DNA from: Mycobacterium malmoense
GTDB lineage: Bacteria > Actinomycetota > Actinomycetes > Mycobacteriales > Mycobacteriaceae
Direction of reading: 5' to 3'
NCBI RefSeq assembly: GCF_019645855.1
Contig: NZ_CP080999.1
Location: forward strand, 1,922,001 to 1,986,000
DNA length: 64,000 nucleotides
The stretch's first letter is position 1. The number at the start of each line of letters is the position of its first letter. This document shows positions 45,110-55,742 of this stretch, piece by piece. The translations under genes and the position numbers were made by a program. The notes under the pieces are model-generated. The model was not told where the DNA came from. It ran no database searches and saw nothing but the letters and a program-made list of their open reading frames with translations.

Positions 45110-46305
45110 TGGGTAACCAGCAGCAGTCCTTGTCGAGTCCGCCCGCCAGGGGAACGCGACCGCGCAACCGGCGTCAGTTGATCATCGACGCGGCGGCCGA
45201 CCTATTCTGCGACAACGGCTTCGGCAACGTCTCGATGAGCGATGTAGCCGAGGCGGTGGCCGTCGGCCCCTCGGCGTTGTACCGGCACTTCCGGGGAAAA
45301 CAGGCGCTACTGGCGACGGTGATCGACGACGCGCTCGGCGCCCTGGACCAAGCGTTGAAAGGAGCCGACGCCTCCGCCGACCTGGCCGCGGTTCTGGCCC
45401 GCATTGTGCTGGATCGCCGCGCCGTCGGTGTGCTGTGGCGGCGAGAAGGCCGTCATCTGACAACGGAGGACCGTAAACGACTGCGCCGGGTGGCCCTGCG
45501 GATCGGCGATCGGCTCGCCCAACATATTCGATATCGGCGCCCCGACCTGGAGCCGGTGCAAGCCGACCTGCTGGCATGGTGCGCGCTCGGTGTTGCCAAT
45601 AGCGTGTCATTTCATCGTCTTTCGATGCCCGAGCCGGGATTTTCGGCCCTGTTGACCGGGCTGATCGGCGTGCCGCTCAACGCCGCCGCCGAGCTGCGGG
45701 GTGCGGGTGCGGGTTCGGGTGAGTCGCGCGGGGCACTGGCCTCCCGTTCACGAAGGGAAGCGATCTTGTCGGCCGGCGCCGCGCTGTTCGCCCAGAAGGG
45801 CTTCTCCGGGGTCAGCGTCGACGACATCGGCGCCGCCGTCGGCATCGCCGGACCCAGTGTCTATAACCACTTCGCCTCCAAGACGGACATCCTGGCGTCG
45901 GCGATGTTCCGTGGTAACGAACGGCTTTGGATGGACTTCGACCGCGCCGTCGCCGATGCTCGCGACGCGGCCGAAGCCCTGCGCCGGGTGGTGCTCAGCT
46001 ACCAAACCTTCGCCTTTCGGAACCCCGACATCGTCGAAATCCTGATCACCGAGGCAGCGCATCTTCCGGTGTCCGACAGCCAGAGCGCCAGGAGAGCGCA
46101 ACGGGCCTATATCGACGAATGGGTGCACCTCGCACGGCAACTGCACCCCGGCTGGACGATCACCGAAGCACGGATCAGGGTGCAGGCGGCTCAAATAATG
46201 ATCAACGATGTTGTGGTGATCCCGCGGTTGCGCAAGCTGGCTGGGGTCGAAGCCGCATTGGCCGATATCGCGGTCGACCTGCTGGCCGGGCCATCGGGCC
46301 GGTGA
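45109..46305 (+). CDS. Tandem TetR regulator (Mce3R-like, two TetR units in one chain)
   Basis: The 398-residue protein contains two complete TetR-type repressor units. The first HTH is at about residues 37-62 (VSMSDVAEAVAVGPSALYRHF) and the second at 232-257 (VSVDDIGAAVGIAGPSVYNHF), given here without flanks. Each is followed by a helical ligand-binding-like region. A Gly/Ala/Ser linker at about 197-212 joins them. This is the architecture and length of Mce3R (about 406 residues in M. tuberculosis), a TetR protein that acts as a pseudo-dimer and so can recognise asymmetric sites. It is translated from a GTG overlapping the ligase stop, so it is made with the pathway it presumably controls. 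Confidence 0.87.
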
Positions 46306-46326
46306 ATACCCAGGAACCCGTCGACC

Positions 46327-47868
<1,542 letters not shown>

Positions 47869-48087
47869 AAACTTCTCCGCTCGTCGCTACCCTGATGCCC
47901 AGTTCGGTCAAGCCAAGGTTAGCCACCATTCCACGAGCCACTTGCAACGACGGGTAAGTGAGCCCTCCCGGTACGGCCAAGCTGGCCGCACCGCCAATCC
48001 TCCTGCGGTCGTGGAAGTCGGCGCCTACCAGCAGCAAGCAATCCGGTCCTGGCGCATTCCGCTTGAGCAAGCCAAAGATTGAAAGCC

Positions 48088-49272
48088 GTGACGGACATCG
48101 CCGCGCGACACGACTCCCAGACACATCGGCGCGTCGTCGCCCGCGCTCGCGCGCTGCAACCGGTGCTGCGCACGCACGCCGCGGACGGTGAATTACTTCG
48201 CCGGCTGCCCGATACGGTCAGCGACGCGCTCACGCGGGAAGGCATGTTTCGGCTGCTCACACCGAAGCGCTTCGACGGGTATGCCTTTGGTCTGCGGACG
48301 GTGCTGGAAGTCGGCGAAACGCTGGGAGAGGCGGACGGATCGGCGTCGTGGCTGGTGTCCATCGGGTCGACCGCGAACTGGATGGCCGCGCGGTGCTCGG
48401 CGCAAGTCCAGGAGGAGATCTTCGGCACCAATCCCGACGCGCGGGTGGCCGGATCGAGCACTCCGACAACGGCCCGGCGGGTGGATGGGGGAGTGCGCAT
48501 CACCGGACGCTGGTCCTACGCGTCGGGAGCCCATCACGCGGACTGGGCCTTGGTGGCCGTCGCGATCCCCGCCGAGCCGGAGGAGACGACGTTGTGCGTC
48601 GTGCCGGCGGCCGAGCTACGCCTCGAGAAGTCGTGGAACACGGTCGGGATGCGGGGAACCGGCAGCGACACGTGGGTGGGTGACGACGTTTTCGTTCCCG
48701 ATCACCGGACGATTCCGCTCGCCGCGATGGCGGAGGCGACGTGGCCGGTGCCCAGTGACGAGCCGATGTACCGGCTGCCCCTGGCGCCCTTGGCGACGGT
48801 GCTGCTGATGGCGCCGTTGTTGGGGCTGGGCGGAGCGGCACTGCGCTTCGTGGTTGACAACGCGCCGGCCAAGGCGCTGCACGGCACCACCATTTCCCGG
48901 CAGAGCGAATCCGTTGCCGTGCAAGTGCAGATCGCGGAAGCCGCCATGAGAATCAGCACCGCGCGGCTGCACGCGTACGACATCGCCACCACCCTCGACG
49001 TCGCCGCCTGGGAAGAACGAACCGTCGGTTATGCTGACCGCGCCGAATTCCGGGCCCGGTTGGGCTATGCCGCACAACAGATTATCGACGCCCTGGGCCT
49101 GCTGATGAACGTGCACGGAGCCGGAAGCTTCGCGGAATCAAACCCGCTGCAACGGTATTGGCGTGACGCCAATACCGCCGCACGGCATGCGGGCCTGCAG
49201 CCAACCGTCGGCTACGAGGTCTACGGCAAGTCGATGCTGGGGATCGAGGAGCGCATCAGCGCGACGGTGTGA
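48088..49272 (+). CDS. HsaA-like flavin-dependent oxygenase (acyl-CoA dehydrogenase fold)
   Basis: The 394-residue protein belongs to the group D flavin monooxygenases, which share the acyl-CoA dehydrogenase fold. It has TLGEADGSASWLVSIGSTANW near residues 85-105, then VRITGRWSYASGAHHADW with the conserved SG.x.A..W flavin region, and NTVGMRGTGSDTWVGDDVFVP. The C-terminal part contains LLMNVHGAGSFAESNPLQRYWRD-like sequence. HsaA hydroxylates the phenolic ring of steroid intermediates with a separate flavin reductase (HsaB). No reductase gene is in this window. Either GTG 48088 or TTG 48079 may be the start. Confidence 0.83.
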   Translation: MTDIAARHDSQTHRRVVARARALQPVLRTHAADGELLRRLPDTVSDALTREGMFRLLTPKRFDGYAFGLRTVLEVGETLGEADGSASWLVSIGSTANWMAARCSAQVQEEIFGTNPDARVAGSSTPTTARRVDGGVRITGRWSYASGAHHADWALVAVAIPAEPEETTLCVVPAAELRLEKSWNTVGMRGTGSDTWVGDDVFVPDHRTIPLAAMAEATWPVPSDEPMYRLPLAPLATVLLMAPLLGLGGAALRFVVDNAPAKALHGTTISRQSESVAVQVQIAEAAMRISTARLHAYDIATTLDVAAWEERTVGYADRAEFRARLGYAAQQIIDALGLLMNVHGAGSFAESNPLQRYWRDANTAARHAGLQPTVGYEVYGKSMLGIEERISATV

Positions 49273-49311
49273 ACCCCGTTAGCGACCCTCGGAGAGGGGT
49301 GCCCCGCCGGG

Positions 49312-50658
49312 TCAAGCGTGGGCGTCACGCACCGCCAGGATCGGCCACGGCTCGGGCACGCCCTTCAGGTCGTGGCTGCCGCGGTTGTCGAAGGTAAGCC
49401 GTGATCCGAGCACCAGCGGCGGGATCGTGCCCGAAACCAATACCTCCCCGGGCCGCGCGAGAGCCATGATGCGCGCGGCGATGTGTACCGCGATGCCGTG
49501 GACGTCGCCGTCGATAATCTCCACCTCTCCGGTGTGCAGGCCGGCGCGGATGCCTAAGCCGAGCTCTTGCAAGGCATCTCGGATGGCGCATGCGCAGCTG
49601 ATCGCGCGTGCCGGGCCGTCGAACGTCGCGAGCGCGCCGTCGCCGGTGAACTTGACGACTGTGCCGCGCGCGCTGGCCACATACCGCTCGACGACACCGT
49701 TGTGCGCGGAGAGCGCCATCGTCCAGGCTTCGTCTCCCAGGCTGGCGGCGCGCTCGGTCGATTCGACGATATCGGTGAACAACACGGTCGACAGCACGCG
49801 GTGTGTGGGCGAGGCGGTGCGTCCGCCGGTGATAAACGATTCGATCTCGTTGAGGACGCGGTCGGCGTCACCGGCGAACCATTCGTGGTCGTCGCCGTCG
49901 AGCTCGACCAATCGCGCGCGCGGGATCCGCTCGGCGAGATATCGCGAGTGGCCCGCAGCCACATGAGGGTCGCCGCGCCGATGCAACACCAGCGTCGGCG
50001 CCTGGATGCTTGCCAGCACGGGCCGAATGTCGGTGCGCAGATACAAGTCGAGGATCGCCTTGAAGTACCCGGGCCCGCCGGCGAGGCGCTCACCGCGGGC
50101 CCACCACCGCCGCTTCGCGGGGTCGTCAGCCCAACTTGGCGCCAGGATGTCGACGATAGCGCCGGTCCCCACGTTGTTCCCGAATTCATCGATGTACCGA
50201 TCCAAAGTCTGCTCGGGCATCCCGAACGGGTAGTCGGGGAGCCTGCGGAAGCAGGCGAACGCGCTCCAGAGCACCAGCGAGCGCACCCGTTGCGGATGGC
50301 TGGCGGTCAAGAGCATGGCGGGAAGCGCCGATTCCGACATCGCAAAGATCGACACGCGCTCGCTCCCGATGGCATCGAGAACCGCGAGCAGGCCGTCCGT
50401 CCAGGACTGCATTGCGGGACGGTCGTGTATCGGCACCACATCAGAACTGCCGACCCCGAGGAGATCGGTCGTGATCAGGCGGCTGAACGAGGCCAGCCGG
50501 CGTAGCTGGCCCGCGACGCTCGGCTCGTCCCAGAGGAGGTCGATCGGGAAGGTCGCGGTGGGGATGAAGAGCAGATCCGGGCCGTGATCACCGACGACCT
50601 GGTACGCCAGACGAGCATCGCCGTCGCGCGCATAGACCGTGTTTGGGATCGCCGACAT
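49312..50658 (-). CDS. Alpha/beta-hydrolase fused to class III nucleotide cyclase (LipJ-like)
   Basis: The 448-residue protein has an N-terminal alpha/beta-hydrolase domain (residues about 10-265) and a C-terminal class III cyclase domain (about 270-440). This architecture is known from Rv1900c (LipJ). The hydrolase elbow reads IFAMSESALP, so the putative nucleophile is Ser108 in AMSES rather than GxSxG. Cyclase features include STVLFTDIVEST (metal-binding Asp), VKFTGDGALATF and GIAVHIAARIM, in which His replaces the usual Asn. The likely product is cAMP, but activity needs testing. ATG 50658 is used; ATG 50670 is possible. Confidence 0.85.
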   Translation of the reverse strand: MSAIPNTVYARDGDARLAYQVVGDHGPDLLFIPTATFPIDLLWDEPSVAGQLRRLASFSRLITTDLLGVGSSDVVPIHDRPAMQSWTDGLLAVLDAIGSERVSIFAMSESALPAMLLTASHPQRVRSLVLWSAFACFRRLPDYPFGMPEQTLDRYIDEFGNNVGTGAIVDILAPSWADDPAKRRWWARGERLAGGPGYFKAILDLYLRTDIRPVLASIQAPTLVLHRRGDPHVAAGHSRYLAERIPRARLVELDGDDHEWFAGDADRVLNEIESFITGGRTASPTHRVLSTVLFTDIVESTERAASLGDEAWTMALSAHNGVVERYVASARGTVVKFTGDGALATFDGPARAISCACAIRDALQELGLGIRAGLHTGEVEIIDGDVHGIAVHIAARIMALARPGEVLVSGTIPPLVLGSRLTFDNRGSHDLKGVPEPWPILAVRDAHA

Positions 50659-50746
50659 GGCCCCAAGCATGCCCTTTCTCTGCCGAGGCTGCTCCGTTGT
50701 CACCTGGCGTAGCACCGGATGTGACCAGACTGGGTGCACGTGGGGG

Positions 50747-52285
50747 CTAGGGAGCGGTAGGCCCGGTAAGAAGGTCGGCCGCTTTCTCACCGATCATGAT
50801 TGACGGTGCGTTGGTGTTCCCGGACGTTACCGACGGCATGATCGAGGCGTCGGCGACCCGCAACCCGGCGACGCCGCGCACCGCCAGATCGGGAGTGACG
50901 ACGGCGCCGTCGTCGATGCCCATTCGGCAGGTGCCCACCTGATGGTGGTACGTGTCGACCGCCCGGAAAGCATACCGGCGCAGGTCTTCTCGCGTCCGGG
51001 CCTCGCGTCCCGGGGCGGCCTCGTCCTTGCGCCATGCCTTGAACTTCTGCGACGCGCCGATCTCGCGACACATCTCCACGCAGTCCAGCAGCGCGTCGAG
51101 GTCCTGGCTTTCGGACAAGACGTTCGGGTCGCACAGGGGTGCGGTCTGCGGATCGGCAGAGGCCAGCCGAAGCGTGCCCCGCGACCGTGGCCGGATGACG
51201 CCCGCGGCGATCGTGTACCCGTGCGCGGGGACCGGATAGCCCGGCGCCGGATACACGATGTGCAGAAAAACGGGTTGCAGGTCCGGTCCAACGCCGCGCC
51301 ATCCCCGGCTGGCCGCGAACAGTTGGCTCTCGAGCAGGTTGTGATGGCCGTCCGTCAGCGGGAACTCGGCCTCGTACATGTTGCTCAGCAGCAGATGGTC
51401 GTGCAGGTTTTGCCCCACCCCTGGAACGTCCACCGCGACCGGCACGCCGACCGCGTCCAGGTGCGCGGCGGGGCCGATACCGCTGCGCATCAAGATTTGG
51501 GGCGAGCCGATGGTGCCCGCGCTGAGCACCACCTCCGCTTCGGCTCGCGCTGTATGCATGGTCTGACCGATCGAATACTCCACACCGGTGGCGCGGCCTT
51601 CGCCCAGCAAGACCCGGTGCACCAGCGCACCGGTGGTCACCCTCAGCGCGGGGTGGCCGAGAACCGGTGCCACGAAACTCTGCCACGCGCTGGCGCGGCG
51701 CCCGCCGCGGCTGGTGATGTGGTTGTACCCGACGCCGACCATCTGGGCGCCGTTGAAGTCATCGGTCACTGGGTGTCCCAGCGCGCTGGCCGCCTCGACG
51801 AACGCCTCGGATGTGGGATGCGGGCGCGTGATTCGCTCCACCGATAGCGGCCCCCCTGCGCCGTGCCAAACACCCACGCCGTCAACGTGATCCTCGGAAC
51901 GCAGGAACAGCGGTAGCACGCTGTCAAAGTCCCAACCGGAGCACCCCTGCGCCGCCCAGCCGTCATAGTCGCTGCGATGCCCCCGTATGTAGATCAGCCC
52001 GTTCATCGAACTGCTGCCGCCCAGCACCTTCCCGCGTGGCCAGAACAACGACCGGTTGTTGGCGTGCCGTTGTGGCGCGGTATGAAACGCCCAGTCCTGC
52101 GGGCTATGCAGCAACGCCGGCCACCCGTGCGTGCTGTGGATGTCGGGGTTGGTGTCGATCGGTCCGGCTTCGATCACGTGAACGGTGAAGCCGCCGTCGA
52201 GGAGTCGCCGCGCGACGACACTGCCCGAGGAGCCGGCCCCGACGACGATGTAGTCACTGACGGGCGTTTCGTCGACCGTGCGCAA
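50747..52285 (-). CDS. GMC family FAD oxidoreductase (choline dehydrogenase-like)
   Basis: The 512-residue flavoprotein begins with DYIVVGAGSSGSVVARRLL and has both GMC signatures: PRGKVLGGSSSMNGLIYIRG and AGTIGSPQILMRSGIGP. The active-site His is in TYHHQVGTCRMG, and the C-terminal SVTSGNTNAPSIMIGEKAADLL carries the partner Asn. Such enzymes oxidise alcohols to aldehydes or acids. In this context it may prepare an alcohol for CoA ligation. I chose the TTG at 52285 because a GGAAGGGA site lies 6 bases upstream; a longer ATG reading from 52387 would enter the CGNR gene. Confidence 0.88.
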   Translation of the reverse strand: MRTVDETPVSDYIVVGAGSSGSVVARRLLDGGFTVHVIEAGPIDTNPDIHSTHGWPALLHSPQDWAFHTAPQRHANNRSLFWPRGKVLGGSSSMNGLIYIRGHRSDYDGWAAQGCSGWDFDSVLPLFLRSEDHVDGVGVWHGAGGPLSVERITRPHPTSEAFVEAASALGHPVTDDFNGAQMVGVGYNHITSRGGRRASAWQSFVAPVLGHPALRVTTGALVHRVLLGEGRATGVEYSIGQTMHTARAEAEVVLSAGTIGSPQILMRSGIGPAAHLDAVGVPVAVDVPGVGQNLHDHLLLSNMYEAEFPLTDGHHNLLESQLFAASRGWRGVGPDLQPVFLHIVYPAPGYPVPAHGYTIAAGVIRPRSRGTLRLASADPQTAPLCDPNVLSESQDLDALLDCVEMCREIGASQKFKAWRKDEAAPGREARTREDLRRYAFRAVDTYHHQVGTCRMGIDDGAVVTPDLAVRGVAGLRVADASIMPSVTSGNTNAPSIMIGEKAADLLTGPTAP

Positions 52286-52323
52286 TTCGTTTCCCTTCCG
52301 TCGCTCGCGACCGCCGTGGGCCG

Positions 52324-53001
52324 TCAGGACCGGACGCTCGAGTGTGGGCGTTGGGCGCGGGGTCCGCAGACCATGCGGTTGTGCCATACCGCGCTGTTAT
52401 CCCAGGACCGGTCGTAAAATGCGATGCCACAACGGGTGTCAGGGCATTTTTTCAGCCGTTGCCATGTATCGGTCTGTTGAGCGACCAGGACCTCACCCCA
52501 GATCGCGGCGGCGAACCATCGCCAGCCGGTGTTGACCGGCTCCCAGGAGATTTCACCGCCGACTGGAACGTTGAACCGTGCCTCGCCCTGCGGGAGATAC
52601 GCCGGGCCGTTGGGCGCCCCAGCGAGAAGGCCACCCAAGCGATCACGCAGTTGCCGCAGCTTTCGCGCGTCGTGTTTGGTCAGTGTCGGTGACCGGTGGG
52701 GGATCCCCCGTGCCATGGTCCAGGCGCGTGCCGCCGAGGCCGCCCACCATTGCGCATCCGGCAGGCGGCCGAGCAGGTCCGGGCCTCGCGAGGCGCCGGC
52801 GGCGGTGTTGAGAAAATCTTGCGCCAAGGCCAGTCCAGCGGGCGCGGGCCGTTCGCGACACCGCAGGCTCGCCACCCAAAGCCGTTCAGCTCCCTGGGTT
52901 TGCGGGACAACGCCCGACCGCTCGCCCGCACACACGGTCACGTCGTAGCGCTGCTGGCCCTGGGCGGATTGCCTTGTCGCGGAGGTCACCTGCCGACTCA
53001 T
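52324..53001 (-). CDS. CGNR zinc-finger transcriptional regulator-like protein
   Basis: The 225-residue protein has the two-part CGNR architecture: an ABATE-like N-terminal domain (FLNTAAGASRGPDLLG onward) and a C-terminal zinc-finger-like segment, LKKCPDTRCGIAFYDRSWDN then WHNRMVCGPRAQ. In the usual motif the last Cys is followed by GNR; here it is CGPR, and the preceding Ser-Arg cluster is altered, so DNA or metal binding could be changed. These proteins are presumed transcription regulators. It sits between a TetR gene and the GMC oxidoreductase gene on the same strand. Confidence 0.78.
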   Translation of the reverse strand: MSRQVTSATRQSAQGQQRYDVTVCAGERSGVVPQTQGAERLWVASLRCRERPAPAGLALAQDFLNTAAGASRGPDLLGRLPDAQWWAASAARAWTMARGIPHRSPTLTKHDARKLRQLRDRLGGLLAGAPNGPAYLPQGEARFNVPVGGEISWEPVNTGWRWFAAAIWGEVLVAQQTDTWQRLKKCPDTRCGIAFYDRSWDNSAVWHNRMVCGPRAQRPHSSVRS

Positions 53002-53097
53002 GCCTCAACCTTGCGCTCGCCGACCGGTCCTCGGCTACGACCGGTTCGCTTTCTCGTGGTAGATCACGGCTTCCAGGCCCCACGCGGACGTTGACCG

Positions 53098-53703
53098 CTA
53101 AGGCTCGACGACCTTTCTGATCGTGTTGGCAATCGCCGCCAAGGTGCGTTTGTCTCGGGTGGACAACGCGACGACAAAGGCGCCCTGGATGAGCGCGAGC
53201 ACGCCGTCGGCAATGTCTTGTGCGCTCTGGTCCTGCCGGATGTCCCCGGCGCGCTGACCCCGCTTGAGGAGTTCGACCAGGCCCGCCTTCCATTTGGCAA
53301 TCTGCCGACCGAGTTGGTCGCGAAACAGGTCAGACGTGGCGGCCACCTCGGTGGAGAACTTGCCGGTCAGACAACCCCGTTGATAGCCCGACTTGACAAA
53401 GAGCCGCACCATATCGTCGAAGTGCCCCACAACCTTGTCCGGAGTGCTCACATCCTCCTTGTTCGCCCATTTCTCCAATGCCTCGAGCTGAAACTGCAGA
53501 TACCGGTCGAGAACTGCTTGCCCGAACGCGTCCTTCGAGCCGAAGTGATGGTAAAACGAGCCTTTGGGCACTCCCGCGCGGACCAGCACCGCATCGACGG
53601 TGGTGCCGTGAAATCCCTGTTCGTAGAACAGTTTCATGCCGGCAAGGAGCAGACGCTCCTTATGCGAGGCCGCCTCAGCCTGCCCTGCAGCCATATTGGC
53701 CAA
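53098..53703 (-). CDS. TetR/AcrR family regulator
   Basis: The 201-residue repressor has a TetR HTH (EQGFHGTTVDAVLVRAGVPKGSFYHHF at about residues 28-54, abbreviated) and a helical C-terminus with GYQRGCLTGKFSTEVA, a pattern common in TetR proteins that sense small electrophiles or lipids. It is divergent from the promoter at 53753-53783, which contains a CTAGAC-N6-GTCTAG palindrome and probably is its operator. ATG 53694 is an alternative start. Downstream on the same strand lie the CGNR and GMC genes. Confidence 0.87.
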   Translation of the reverse strand: MANMAAGQAEAASHKERLLLAGMKLFYEQGFHGTTVDAVLVRAGVPKGSFYHHFGSKDAFGQAVLDRYLQFQLEALEKWANKEDVSTPDKVVGHFDDMVRLFVKSGYQRGCLTGKFSTEVAATSDLFRDQLGRQIAKWKAGLVELLKRGQRAGDIRQDQSAQDIADGVLALIQGAFVVALSTRDKRTLAAIANTIRKVVEP

Positions 53704-53752
53704 CTCCCAACGCTGTGATGCACCGGCTTCGGCCGCGATGCGGGCCGTTCAT

Positions 53753-53783
53753 TTGACGGTATGGTCTAGACGATCTAGTCTAG
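53753..53783 (+). promoter_or_regulatory. Plus-strand promoter with embedded TetR-type operator
   Basis: A -35 TTGACG (53753-53758) and a -10 TAGTCT (53776-53781) are 17 bp apart. The perfect inverted repeat CTAGAC-GATCTA-GTCTAG (53766-53783) spans the spacer and the -10, where a bound repressor would block polymerase. It lies between the divergent TetR gene and the plus-strand small ORF/LysR unit, so it may also control tetR itself. Confidence 0.75.
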
Positions 53784-53814
53784 CGCATGCGTGCACTGCT
53801 GGAGGAGGGGACGC

Positions 53815-53961
53815 GTGGATGTGGTCAAGATGGATGCGGCAAACGGCATGGCGAACCCGCCGGCGCGCTGGCGAAATCATCGCTGCCGCAGCGGGATGAT
53901 TGAGGACGGCGCGTGGAGCTGCGTCAGCTGCGTTACTTCACGACGGTCGCCGAAGAACTGA
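53815..53961 (+). CDS. Small ORF (48 aa) behind a strong ribosome-binding site
   Basis: A GTG at 53815 is preceded by a long Shine-Dalgarno (GGAGGAGGGG at 53801-53810, 4 bases before the GTG) and lies about 30 bp after the TetR-controlled promoter. It encodes 48 residues (VDVVKMDAANGMANPPARWR at the start) and overlaps the first 49 bases of the LysR gene. I recognise no family. It may be a leader peptide, a small protein coupled to LysR translation, or what remains of a decayed gene. Confidence 0.4.
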   Translation: MDVVKMDAANGMANPPARWRNHRCRSGMIEDGAWSCVSCVTSRRSPKN

Positions 53962-54818
53962 ACTTCGGGCGTGCCGCAAAGCGGTTGCGCATTGCCTCAC
54001 CATCGCTTTCCCAGCAAATCAAGGCCCTCGAGCGCGATCTGAAGGTTCGATTGTTCGACCGTGACCGCCGCTCGGTCACGCTGACGGCGAGCGGTGCGGC
54101 GCTGCTGCCCGCGGTCCGCACGATCGTGGATCAAGCGGCCCAATTACACCAGTTTGCCATCGGTTTGGCGGCTCGTGAACCCCTCCGGCTTGGCTATGTC
54201 AACTGGCTACCACCGGACCTTTGCGAGCGGACCGCACCGGTCACCCAGGTCCACATCGATACGTGGGTGCTGCCGTCGCATGCCCAAGCCGCCCGGGTCG
54301 CCGACGGCAGCATCGACCTGGCGGTCTGCTGGGTGCAAACCACCGATCTCGACGCGCATGGGCTCGACGCGCGTGCCGTCTGCGCCGAACAGCTCTCCGC
54401 GGTGTGTGTCGGCCCGGATGTCTCCGTGGTCAACGCAAGCGATTTGGTGGTTTTGCTCGACGCGGACGATGCCAGTTGGTCTTCGTGGAATCGGTACGGG
54501 GAGCAGTTCGCCGCCGCGACGGGCGCACAGGTGGTGCGAATCAGCGACGGCGGCATCGCCGGCCCAATGCTTTTCCACCATGCCCGCCGCCTGGGCCGAC
54601 CGGTGCTCAAGTCTCCCAAGAGTTCGACTACCACCGTGCCCGTGGGTTTTGCGCAGCGTCCGATTGTCCAGCCCACGCCATTGTGGACGTGGTCGCTGGT
54701 ATGGCGCCGCACCGAAACACGCAAAACCGTGCGTGCCGTGGTGGAGGCACTGACGGCCGATACCGTGCTCCTTGACGCCGGCTCAGCGTGGCTACCCGTC
54801 GCCGACCTCTACAGGTGA
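53913..54818 (+). CDS. LysR family transcriptional regulator
   Basis: The 301-residue protein has the N-terminal LysR winged HTH (ELRQLRYFTTVAEELNFGRA, then RLRIASPSLSQQIKALE) and a C-terminal inducer-binding domain of two periplasmic-binding-like subdomains. LysR regulators usually control a nearby operon in response to a metabolite; no divergent target gene is evident here, because the gene reads in the same direction as the small ORF. The GTG start at 53913 follows a GAGGAC site. Its stop is 24 bp from the convergent methyltransferase stop. Confidence 0.88.
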   Translation: MELRQLRYFTTVAEELNFGRAAKRLRIASPSLSQQIKALERDLKVRLFDRDRRSVTLTASGAALLPAVRTIVDQAAQLHQFAIGLAAREPLRLGYVNWLPPDLCERTAPVTQVHIDTWVLPSHAQAARVADGSIDLAVCWVQTTDLDAHGLDARAVCAEQLSAVCVGPDVSVVNASDLVVLLDADDASWSSWNRYGEQFAAATGAQVVRISDGGIAGPMLFHHARRLGRPVLKSPKSSTTTVPVGFAQRPIVQPTPLWTWSLVWRRTETRKTVRAVVEALTADTVLLDAGSAWLPVADLYR

Positions 54819-54842
54819 TTGCCACGTTCCGCACATCGTCCG

Positions 54843-55697
54843 CTATCGTCGTGAAATCCCTTGCGCTCGAGCCCATGCGGTGATGAGGGGCGGCATCATG
54901 ATGATGGCATCGGCCGCAAGCGCCTCCTCGCGGAACAGCGACACGAGGTTGTCAATGTCGGTAACCCCATCGATGCTGAAGCCGGCCTGTTGTGCTATCG
55001 GGGACGCCAATCGCCAGACTTCCGTTGTGTAGGACAGGATGTCGGTGTCGGCGGCGGTGCCGATCGGCGCGCCGAGGGTCAGCCGTGGTGAACCGAGTCC
55101 GGCATCGGAAAAGACCGTGTGCAGCGTGCTGCCAAACCGAGCGCTGAGCCCCATCGCCTCGAAGGCGCGAACGACTCCCTCTACTACCCGCCGAAACCGC
55201 GGCATGTCCGGGGTGCTTCGCGCCCCGGTGATATCGTTCTCGGAGAAGGCAATTGTGCCGCCGGGGCGCACCCGGGCGCTAAGGTGCCGCACCGTGGCGG
55301 CCGGATCGGGCACGTGCATCAGGATCAGCCGGCCGACGACGGCGTCGACCGGTTCGTCCAAGGCGATGTCGTCGATCGCGGCCTGCGTGAACTGGACGGC
55401 TGGCAGGTCCTGTTCGGCGGCGCGGTCGCGGGCTAGCGCGATCATCTCGGGTGCGGCGTCCACGCCGAGAACGGTTCCCGTCGGGCCGACCAGCCGAGCG
55501 GCGATGAACGACACGTCCCCGGGCCCGCACCCGACGTCGAGCACCCGCATGCCCGGTCGCAGCCCAGCGAGTCGCAGCGCATGCTCGGTGTACTCGTTAT
55601 ACAGCCGTCCTTGCAGCAGCAACCGCCGCACCTCTACGTCGTCATGGCCTAGGAGGTAGCTGCTCCCGCTCGCCGCAGCAGATGACGTGGGGCTCAT
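54843..55697 (-). CDS. Class I SAM-dependent methyltransferase
   Basis: The 284-residue protein shows motif I MRVLDVGCGPGDVSFIAAR near residues 50-68, then VLGVDAAPEMIALAR, and motif IV-like VDAVVGRLILMHVPDPA. It resembles UbiE/small-molecule methyltransferases. The substrate is unknown. A GAGGAAA site precedes the ATG at 55697. It lies 45 bp downstream of the acyl-CoA ligase gene on the same strand and may be in its operon. Confidence 0.87.
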   Translation of the reverse strand: MSPTSSAAASGSSYLLGHDDVEVRRLLLQGRLYNEYTEHALRLAGLRPGMRVLDVGCGPGDVSFIAARLVGPTGTVLGVDAAPEMIALARDRAAEQDLPAVQFTQAAIDDIALDEPVDAVVGRLILMHVPDPAATVRHLSARVRPGGTIAFSENDITGARSTPDMPRFRRVVEGVVRAFEAMGLSARFGSTLHTVFSDAGLGSPRLTLGAPIGTAADTDILSYTTEVWRLASPIAQQAGFSIDGVTDIDNLVSLFREEALAADAIIMMPPLITAWARAQGISRR

Positions 55698-55742
55698 GGG
55701 TTTCCTCGCCTTTCCTTAGCTGTGTCGCGCCACGGTCGTCGA

